Assembly (NCBI GenBank): GCA_036386395.1
Contig: DASVVU010000361.1
Coordinates: forward strand, 1 to 11,665
Origin: JAJKJG01 sp036386395
GTDB lineage: Bacteria; Pseudomonadota; Alphaproteobacteria; Rhizobiales; Beijerinckiaceae
DNA: 11,665 nucleotides
Reading direction: 5' to 3'
A program made the translations under genes and the position numbers. The notes below the pieces were generated by a model. The model did not search any database and was not told the DNA's origin. It saw only the letters and a list, made by a program, of their open reading frames with translations. Within the stretch, counting starts at the first letter, position 1, and every line of letters begins with the position of its first letter. Positions 6,391 through 11,665 of the stretch are shown here, piece after piece.

Positions 6391-7448
6391 GCCTGACGGT
6401 CCTCAGCGTCGCCTATCCGCTCGCGCCCGTCGGCCCGGACGCGGTCGGCGGCGCCGAGCAGGTGCTGAGCCATCTCGACCGCGCCCTCACGCAAGCCGGC
6501 CACCGCTCCCTCGTGATCGCCTGCGAGGGCTCGTCCACGCACGGGCAGTTGATCGAGGTCCCCCGCGAGGCCGGCCCTCTCGACGATGCAGCCCGCGCGC
6601 GCGCCTGGGCCCGTCACCGCGCCGCGATCATAGGGGCGCTCGAGCGCTGGCCGGCCGACCTCGTGCACCTGCACGGCATCGACTTTGACGCCTATCTGCC
6701 GCCGCCCGGCGTGCCGGCGCTCGCGACCCTTCACCTGCCGCCGTCCTGGTATCCCCCCGAGGCGTTGCGGCCCGAACGCCCCGACACGTGGCTGCACTGC
6801 GTCTCGCAGGCTCAAGCCAAGGCCTGCCCGCCCGGCCCGAACCTGCTGCCGCCGATCCCGAACGGCGTGCCGGTTGCGGAGCTTGCAGCGTGCCATGCCA
6901 AGCGGAGCTTCGCCCTCGTCCTCGGGCGCGTCTGCCCTGAGAAGGGCATTCACCTCGCCATCGAGGCTGCGAAGAAAGCCGATGTGCCGTTGCTGATCGC
7001 CGGCGAGGTCTTCGCCTACGAGGCGCACCGGTGCTATTTCGAGGAGGAGGTGCTGCCGCGCCTCGACCGCGCCCGGCGCTTCCTCGGCCCGGTCGGCTTC
7101 AGGCGGAAGCGCCGCCTCCTCACCGCGGCGCGCTGCCTTCTCGTGCCGTCACTCGCGCCGGAGACGAGCTCCTTGGTCGCCCGCGAGGCCCTCGCCTGCG
7201 GCACGCCGGTCGTCGCCTTACCGAACGGCGCCTTGCGCGAGACCATCGAGGATGGCGTGACCGGCTTCCTGGTCGACGACGTGGACGGGATGGCCGAGGC
7301 GATCCGGCGCGCGCCGAAGCTCGATCCGGAGGAGTGCCGCAGCATCGCGCGCGAGCGCTTCTCCTTGGAGCGCATGATCGAGCGCTACTTCGCCGTCTAC
7401 CACCAACTCGCGGCGGGGCGGGCGCTGGCGCAAAGGCCCGCCGCATGA
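6387..7448 (+). CDS. glycosyltransferase family 4 protein
   Basis: A GT-B retaining glycosyltransferase of 353 aa. The N-terminal acceptor domain carries GGAEQ at 21-25. The C-terminal donor domain shows PNGV at 158-161, GRVCPEKG at 180-187 (a common GT4 strand and loop, form GR..EKG) and the EX7E pair E259/E267 in PETSSLVAREALACGTP. ATG at 6387 overlaps the PIG-L stop by 4 nt and has GAGGG at 6375-6379; an upstream in-frame ATG at 6294 would invade the PIG-L gene and is rejected. MshA of mycothiol synthesis is also GT4, so this is the best candidate for attaching a sugar, perhaps GlcNAc, to inositol or inositol phosphate. Sequence alone does not show the donor. No membrane segment is seen. 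Confidence 0.9.
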   Translation: MSLTVLSVAYPLAPVGPDAVGGAEQVLSHLDRALTQAGHRSLVIACEGSSTHGQLIEVPREAGPLDDAARARAWARHRAAIIGALERWPADLVHLHGIDFDAYLPPPGVPALATLHLPPSWYPPEALRPERPDTWLHCVSQAQAKACPPGPNLLPPIPNGVPVAELAACHAKRSFALVLGRVCPEKGIHLAIEAAKKADVPLLIAGEVFAYEAHRCYFEEEVLPRLDRARRFLGPVGFRRKRRLLTAARCLLVPSLAPETSSLVAREALACGTPVVALPNGALRETIEDGVTGFLVDDVDGMAEAIRRAPKLDPEECRSIARERFSLERMIERYFAVYHQLAAGRALAQRPAA

Positions 7449-8455
7449 GCGTCACGGCCGAGATCGTCCGCACCGCCGCGGCCTTCGAGGCGCTGGAGCC
7501 GGCGTGGTGGGACCTGTGGCGCCGCGCGCCGACGGCGACGCCGTTCGGGTCCCCGGCCTGGCTCATCCCCTGGTGGCGCGCCTTCCATCCGGGCGAGCTG
7601 ACCACCGCGGCCGCCTGGAAGGACGGGCGGCTCGTCGGCCTCGCCCCCTTCTACCGCGAGGACGGGGCGCTCGGACGCCGCCTTCTGCCCCTCGGCATCT
7701 CGGTGACCGACTACCACGACGTGCTCATCGACGAGGCGCACATGGGGCAGGCTGCGGCCGCCCTCGTGGCGGCCTTCGACGGCGACGGCTCCTGGGATTC
7801 TCTCGAGTGCGAGGAGCTGCCACCCGGCGCTGCCGCCCTCGACCTGCCGGCCCCGCTAGGCTGCGCCGAAACGGTCTCTCCCCAATCCCCGTGCCCGGCC
7901 CTCACGCTGCCCGGCCCTGACCTCGCCGCCTTCCTGCCGGGCCGGACGCGGCGCATGCTCAACCTCGCCCGCAACCGCGCCGCCCGTCGCGGCGGGTTCC
8001 GCATCGTACGGGCTCGGGGCGCGGACATCCCCGCCGCCTTCGATGCGCTCGCGCGGCTGCACGCCCTGCGCTGGCAGACCCGCGGCGAGGACGGCGTCCT
8101 GGCGGACGGGCGCGTGCGCGCCTTCCACGCCGAGGCGCTGCCCCGTCTCGATGCCGCTGGTTTACTGCGGCTCTACATCGGGCATTTCGACGGCGTCGCC
8201 GCGGCGGCTTTCTACGGCTTCGTGCATAACGGCCGCGGCTACTCCTATCTCACCGGCTTCGACCCGGCCTATGCCTTCGAGAGCCCGGGCACGCTGCTCC
8301 TCGCCCATGCGGTCGAGGCGGCGGTCGCGGAGAGGGCTGAAGAATTCCATTTCCTGCGCGGGCGCGAGGCCTACAAGTACGAGTGGGGCGCCGCCGACCG
8401 CTGGAACCGTCGCCGCTCCTTCCGCCGCACGGCCGTCGAGAAGTCGGTTGCCTGA
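7445..8455 (+). CDS. GNAT family acyltransferase, BcsL/CelD (FemAB-like) type
   Basis: A protein of 336 aa of the Acetyltransf_6 (PF13480) type, a double-GNAT fold related to FemAB aminoacyltransferases and CelD/BcsL cellulose-locus proteins. Supporting segments are FGSPAWLIPWWRAFHPG at 34-50 (the usual N-terminal W-rich stretch), LARLHALRWQTRG at 202-214 (form H..RW..RG), YSYLTGFDPAYAFESPGTLL at 266-285 and FHFLRGREAYKYEWG at 301-315, the family's most recognisable motif. ATG at 7445 overlaps the GT4 stop by 4 nt. It would transfer an acyl or aminoacyl group to an amine or hydroxyl. Following a PIG-L deacetylase, the natural inference is re-acylation of the freed amino sugar. Donor (acyl-CoA or aminoacyl-tRNA) is unknown. 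Confidence 0.87.
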   Translation: MSVTAEIVRTAAAFEALEPAWWDLWRRAPTATPFGSPAWLIPWWRAFHPGELTTAAAWKDGRLVGLAPFYREDGALGRRLLPLGISVTDYHDVLIDEAHMGQAAAALVAAFDGDGSWDSLECEELPPGAAALDLPAPLGCAETVSPQSPCPALTLPGPDLAAFLPGRTRRMLNLARNRAARRGGFRIVRARGADIPAAFDALARLHALRWQTRGEDGVLADGRVRAFHAEALPRLDAAGLLRLYIGHFDGVAAAAFYGFVHNGRGYSYLTGFDPAYAFESPGTLLLAHAVEAAVAERAEEFHFLRGREAYKYEWGAADRWNRRRSFRRTAVEKSVA

Positions 8456-9401
8456 GCCGGAGGAAGCGTCCTGGCTTGCCTCCGTCCCGGAGCGGTTCCG
8501 GCGCCCTCTCGGGCTTGCGGCGCATGGAAGCATGCCGCCGAACGTCGCGCTCATGCACGTGCTCATCGAGGCGCGGGACGAGGCGGAAGCGCGGAACGTT
8601 CTCCACGAGGCCGTGCAGGCCATAGGCAGAGGCGCCGCCGCGGACGCCATTGGCAGGCTTCTCGGCCTCTTCGATACCCACCCCCAGGCTTTCGCGGCCG
8701 TGAAGTCGGTCCTCGCCCGCGTCGTCCACGACGCTCCTTCGGAGGGCGACGGCACCGTGCGGGCGCTCGCGGCGGCCTTTGACGCGGCGGCGCAAGCGGC
8801 CCCCGAGGCGAGCGTCGCGCTCTACACCCTCGGCAGCCCGGACCTGATGCGCGCCGCGACGGAGGAGATCGTGGCGGCGCTGCGGCGCTGGGGCGTCGTC
8901 GCTCCGGACAGGGCGATGCTGGAGATCGGCTGCGGCATCGGGCGCTTCCAGGAGGCGCTCGCGCCGGCGCTTCGCTTCGCGGTCGGCATCGACGTGTCCC
9001 GCGCGATGCTGCGGGCCGCGCGGGAGCGATGCGCGGGTCTCGCCAACGCCGCCTTCGCGCAGACTTCCGGTCTCGACCTCGCGGCCTTCCGCGACGAGAG
9101 CTTCGACCTCGTGCTCGCGGCCGATTCCTTCCCCTACCTCGTCCAGGCCGGCCCCGCGCTCCTCGCCCGGCACGTCGCCGAGGCCGCCCGGGTGCTGCGC
9201 CCCGGCGGCGACCTCGTGATCCTCAACCTGTCCTACCGCGGCGACCTCGATCAGGACCGCCACGACCTCGCCGCGCTCGCCGCCGGCGCCTTCGAGATCC
9301 GACGCAACGGTACCCAAGGGGAATTCAGCTTGTGGGACGGCGCCGCGTTTCACCTCTCCCGAAGGAAGGAAGGGCAGCTTGAGCGAAGCCGAGGCGGATG
9401 A
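8448..9401 (+). CDS. class I SAM-dependent methyltransferase with uncharacterised N-terminal domain
   Basis: A protein of 317 aa. The C-terminal half is a Methyltransf_11/25-type domain: motif I MLEIGCGIGRF at 157-167, VGIDVSRAML at 179-188, FDLVLAADSFPYL at 219-231 and the strand VLRPGGDLVI at 249-258. Residues 1-150 are mostly helical and Ala-rich, and I do not recognise them as a domain. TTG at 8448, inside the end of the acyltransferase gene (8-nt overlap), is chosen because the encoded stretch (WLASVPERFRRPLG) looks protein-like; only a weak GAGAAG precedes it. The first in-frame ATG is at 8532 and would shorten the protein by 28 aa. It is the last gene of the operon; the second methyltransferase suggests at least two methylations of the product. 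Confidence 0.82.
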   Translation: MPEPEEASWLASVPERFRRPLGLAAHGSMPPNVALMHVLIEARDEAEARNVLHEAVQAIGRGAAADAIGRLLGLFDTHPQAFAAVKSVLARVVHDAPSEGDGTVRALAAAFDAAAQAAPEASVALYTLGSPDLMRAATEEIVAALRRWGVVAPDRAMLEIGCGIGRFQEALAPALRFAVGIDVSRAMLRAARERCAGLANAAFAQTSGLDLAAFRDESFDLVLAADSFPYLVQAGPALLARHVAEAARVLRPGGDLVILNLSYRGDLDQDRHDLAALAAGAFEIRRNGTQGEFSLWDGAAFHLSRRKEGQLERSRGG

Positions 9402-9410
9402 GGACGATAG

Positions 9411-9436
9411 ATCGGAGGGCCTCTCCCCTCCTCGAT
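9411..9436. terminator. imperfect hairpin between convergent operons, possible terminator
   Basis: ATCG-GAGGG at 9411-9419 pairs with CCCTC-CT-CGAT at 9426-9436, giving nine base pairs with a 2-nt bulge and a 6-nt loop. It sits in the 39-nt gap where the glycoside operon and the flagellar operon converge, so it could serve both strands. No T-run follows on either side, so intrinsic termination would be weak. Confidence 0.3.
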
Positions 9437-9440
9437 GATC

Positions 9441-10301
9441 TCAAGGAGCGCCACGCCCCGGTTTCTGCGGCGGCTCGATCGCGGGAAGCTCGGTCGAAGG
9501 CAGGGCCGCGGGCGTAGGCTGCGCCGGCGGCGGGGCGGCCGAGCGGGCGCGGGTGGCGAGCGCGACGGTGAGCTTCTCGGCCGCCTCGGGGGTCATGACG
9601 GCCAAGACCTCGGCCATCTTGCGCGGGTTCATCTGCATCACGACCGGCACGAGGACGTCCTGCGGCAGCCGGTCGAACACCCGCGCGGCGTCCTTCGGCT
9701 TCATCGCCTCGTACATGGTGACGAGGTTGCGGACCGCAGCGGCTTCCGAGTCGCCGCGCTTGCCCGCCGCCTCGCCGGCCCGCTCCTCGGCGCCTTTGAG
9801 CTCGTTGAGGCGGCTCTCGAGACGGCGCTCGGCATTCTCCAGGAGACGCTCGCGCATCTCGAGCTCGCGGCCCTTCTGCTGGATTTCCTCGCGGCGCTCG
9901 CCGAGGCGTTCGAGGATCGCCCGCTCGGCCGGCGACTGGGCCTGCGGCGGCGCCTCCGCCGCAGGACGCTTCGTGCGCGGGTCCTCCGCGGGAGCCTCCG
10001 GCGCCGCCGGGGGCTTTGCGCCCTCCGGCTTCTTGTCGGGCACGGCGCCGGTCATCGTCACGTCGGGCGGCGTGTAGTTCGAGCGCGCGTTGGCGATGGC
10101 GCGGAAGAACGGCGGCACCTGGGCGCTTCCCGGAACGACGCCGGAGACCGGGGCGGGCTGGGCCGGCGGCGCGGCGAGGAAGCCGGCGAGCTTGAGGCCG
10201 AGCACCGCCGTCGCGGCGATCGCCACGGCGTCGACGAGGCGCAGCCGGACCTGGAACAGCCGGACCTTGGGGAAACCCCATTGCGCGAGGCGCCCGATCA
10301 T
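9441..10301 (-). CDS. MotE-like flagellar protein with MgtE_N-type domain
   Basis: A protein of 286 aa. A short basic N-terminus (1-22) precedes one membrane segment, DAVAIAATAVLGLKLAGFLAA (about 24-44). Then come a Pro/Ala-rich stretch (45-122), a highly charged coiled coil (about 123-180), a compact helical domain at about 187-250 with MYEAMKPKDAARVFDRLP and MNPRKMAEVLAVMTPEAAEK, and a Pro-rich tail. The compact domain has the MgtE N-terminal repeat look seen in MotE, which in Sinorhizobium is a periplasmic chaperone for the motor protein MotC (family knowledge). The positive-inside rule places the bulk in the periplasm. ATG at 10301 overlaps the upstream stop by 4 nt (ATGA); GAGGG (complement of 10311-10315) precedes it. 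Neighbouring fliM supports a motor or flagellar role. It could equally be a generic MgtE_N protein whose partner is not MotC. Confidence 0.8.
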   Translation of the reverse strand: MIGRLAQWGFPKVRLFQVRLRLVDAVAIAATAVLGLKLAGFLAAPPAQPAPVSGVVPGSAQVPPFFRAIANARSNYTPPDVTMTGAVPDKKPEGAKPPAAPEAPAEDPRTKRPAAEAPPQAQSPAERAILERLGERREEIQQKGRELEMRERLLENAERRLESRLNELKGAEERAGEAAGKRGDSEAAAVRNLVTMYEAMKPKDAARVFDRLPQDVLVPVVMQMNPRKMAEVLAVMTPEAAEKLTVALATRARSAAPPPAQPTPAALPSTELPAIEPPQKPGRGAP

Positions 10302-10768
10302 GCGGCGCGGCCCTCGAGCCTCCGGGCGGCGCGCTCGGCGAGCTTCCGGGCGGCTTCCGCCGCCGCGCCGAGACGGTCGTCGTTCGGCCCCTTCGCGGGC
10401 GCGGCCGGCTCCGCGGCGGCGACTTGATGGGAAGAGACTTGGCGAGACGACTCGACGATCCGGGCGATGCGGCCCATCACCGTCTCGCCCGCCGCGACCT
10501 GCTCGGCGAGGTCGGCGGCGTAGCGCTCGGCCGTGCGCAGGCGGTCGGCGAGCGTGCGGTCGCAGTCGCCGAGCGTCGTGCGAAGCCCGGCAATGGCGCG
10601 CTCGGCGGTCTCGGTCGCGAGCATCAGCTCGGCCACCGTCTGGCGCATGGCGGACTCGTCGGCCTTGAGCCGCGCGATGCGCCGCGACAGCGCGACCGAC
10701 GAGACGATTGCGGCGACGAGGAGGACCCCGAGGAGGAGGTCGGCCATGACGTTGACGACGGCGCTCAT
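10298..10768 (-). CDS. small membrane-anchored coiled-coil protein of the flagellar locus (DUF6468-like)
   Basis: A protein of 156 aa with no function I can assign. An N-terminal membrane segment covers about residues 8-27 (MADLLLGVLLVAAIVSSVAL). It is followed by RR and a long helical region (28-112) rich in Arg, Glu and Ala, likely a coiled coil (TVAELMLATETAERAIAGL, DRTLADRLRTAERYAADLAEQ), a Pro/Ala linker, and a final amphipathic helix (132-154). I think this is the family called DUF6468, recalled rather than searched. ATG at 10768 overlaps the fliM stop (ATGA) and has a GGAAGGGG-type SD; its own stop overlaps the MotE-like start. Strict translational coupling on both sides argues for a flagellar switch or motor accessory protein. 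Arg-rich residues after the segment suggest the coiled coil is cytoplasmic, on the FliM side. Confidence 0.8.
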   Translation of the reverse strand: MSAVVNVMADLLLGVLLVAAIVSSVALSRRIARLKADESAMRQTVAELMLATETAERAIAGLRTTLGDCDRTLADRLRTAERYAADLAEQVAAGETVMGRIARIVESSRQVSSHQVAAAEPAAPAKGPNDDRLGAAAEAARKLAERAARRLEGRAA

Positions 10769-11665
10769 CGCACCCCTTCCCGCTGGTTCGTCATCGAGGC
10801 CTCGAAGGCCGCGATGGTGGTGCGCGAGCGTCGCAGCGGCCGCACGAGCTGGACCGCGATCGCGTTGTCGATGCGCCCGACGCGGCCCTGGCTGAGGGTC
10901 CAGTCGCCGCAGCGCAGCGTCACGAGGTCGTTCGGGCGCGCGTCGAACATCAGCGTGTCGCCGACCTGGAGCGCCAGCACCTGCTTCAGGGGCGCGCGCA
11001 TCTCGTGCAGCACCGCCTCGACCTCGAGTTCGGCCTGCCACAGCTCGGTCGCGAGGTGGCCTTCCCAGATGTGGTCGCGGCCGAGCTTCTCGCCCATGAA
11101 GCTCTGCAGGAGGAGGTCGCGGATCGGCTCGATGGTGGCGTAGGGCAGGAGGATCTGGAGGACGCCGCCGCGGCCTTCCATGTCGAGCTTGAGGTCGATC
11201 AGGATGGCGGCGTTCGCGGGCCGCGTGATCGTCGCGAAGCGCGGGTTCGTCTCGATGCGGTCGACCACGAACTTCACCGGCGAGAGCGGGTTGAAGGCGA
11301 GCTCCGCGTCGCTCAAGACGATCTCGACCATGCGCTTGATGAGGCGCATCTCGATCGCCGTGAAGGGGCGCCCGTCGAGGCGCCCGACGGCGCCGCCGCG
11401 CTTGCCGCCGAGCAGCAGGTCGAGGGTCGAGTAGGCGAGGTTCGACTCGACGGTCACGAGGCCCGAGTTGTCCCAGCCCTCGGCATGGAACACGGCGAGC
11501 TGCACCGGCAGCGGGATCGAGTTCAGGTAGTCGCCGAAGCGCACCGACGAGATGCCGTCGAGGGTGACCTCGACGTTGTCCTGGAAGAAGTTGCGCAGGC
11601 TCGTCGACAGGAGCCGGACCATCCTGTCGAAGATGATCTCGAGCATCGGCAGGCGCTCGTACGAG
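10765..11665 (-). CDS. fliM: flagellar motor switch protein FliM (5' end outside window)
   Basis: The C-terminal 299 codons of FliM, the C-ring protein that binds CheY-P and passes switching to FliG. The frame runs off the right edge: SYERLP precedes the ATG at 11646, as in full-length FliM, so that ATG is internal. The missing part is the N-terminus with the CheY-binding peptide and the start of the middle domain. Counting from the first complete codon, the middle domain covers about 1-195, with LLSTSLRNFF (18-27), LLLGGKRGG (83-91) and AEGWDNSGLVTVES at 61-74. The SpoA (FliMN_C) domain covers about 208-276, with ALQVGDTLMFDARPND (231-246) and GRVGRIDNAIAVQL (260-273). The tail after 276 is short. 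No frameshift or missing core segment is seen. Its stop is shared with the start of the downstream membrane protein. Confidence 0.96.
   Translation of the reverse strand, partial: SYERLPMLEIIFDRMVRLLSTSLRNFFQDNVEVTLDGISSVRFGDYLNSIPLPVQLAVFHAEGWDNSGLVTVESNLAYSTLDLLLGGKRGGAVGRLDGRPFTAIEMRLIKRMVEIVLSDAELAFNPLSPVKFVVDRIETNPRFATITRPANAAILIDLKLDMEGRGGVLQILLPYATIEPIRDLLLQSFMGEKLGRDHIWEGHLATELWQAELEVEAVLHEMRAPLKQVLALQVGDTLMFDARPNDLVTLRCGDWTLSQGRVGRIDNAIAVQLVRPLRRSRTTIAAFEASMTNQREGVR

Noticed and set aside
7031..7444. longer N-terminus for the acyltransferase gene
   Set aside because: It overlaps the GT4 donor domain out of frame and is Arg/Pro/Gly-rich; the ATGA overlap at 7445 fits the operon pattern.
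127..9401. the operon as a true mycothiol locus
   Set aside because: No MshC-type cysteine ligase is present, the acyltransferase is BcsL/CelD-like rather than MshD-like, and methyltransferases and a glycosidase are not part of that pathway.
9398..9517. 39-codon ORF starting at the last methyltransferase stop (ATGA)
   Set aside because: It runs antisense into the end of the MotE-like gene, has no SD of note and no recognisable content.
9435..10427. 330-codon plus-strand frame opposite the MotE-like gene
   Set aside because: Arg/Leu/Gly-rich shadow of a gene with clear membrane segment, coiled coil and MgtE_N-like domain on the other strand.

Overview
The window reads as chromosome of a motile, very GC-rich alphaproteobacterium, most likely Hyphomicrobiales (a Methylobacterium-like lineage is my guess). 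This rests on the strong G/C third-position bias, the tightly overlapped gene order and the FliM / small membrane protein / MotE-type trio at the right end. No tRNA, rRNA, CRISPR array or transposase gene is visible.

Left and centre (about 127-9401, + strand): ten genes run head to tail with gaps of 45 nt or less and five junctions that overlap or abut, so they are very probably one operon. In order they encode an actinobacterial-type myo-inositol-1-phosphate synthase, a histidine-acid phosphatase, a CgeB-like glycosyltransferase, a sugar-1-phosphate nucleotidyltransferase, a CmoB-like methyltransferase, a clan-A-like glycoside hydrolase whose barrel strands look circularly permuted, a PIG-L/MshB-type zinc deacetylase, a GT4 glycosyltransferase, a BcsL/CelD-type GNAT (FemAB-like) acyltransferase, and a second SAM methyltransferase with an unassigned N-terminal domain. 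Three of the ten start at TTG.

Read as a pathway: glucose-6-phosphate is cyclised to inositol-1-phosphate, which may be dephosphorylated; one or two sugars are activated and transferred; an N-acetyl group is removed and the amine possibly re-acylated; methyl groups are added; and a hydrolase trims or transglycosylates. Several parts (inositol phosphate synthase, phosphatase, GT4 transferase, PIG-L deacetylase, GNAT) parallel mycothiol biosynthesis, but no cysteine ligase is present. The product is therefore more likely an unknown methylated, acylated inositol (amino)glycoside or surface decoration. This is inference from family membership.

Right end (9441-11665, - strand): a convergent flagellar block, transcribed right to left: fliM (5' end cut by the window edge), a 156-aa membrane-anchored coiled-coil protein, and a MotE/MgtE_N-type protein. 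Consecutive genes overlap by 4 nt (ATGA). A short imperfect hairpin lies in the 39-nt gap where the two transcription units converge.
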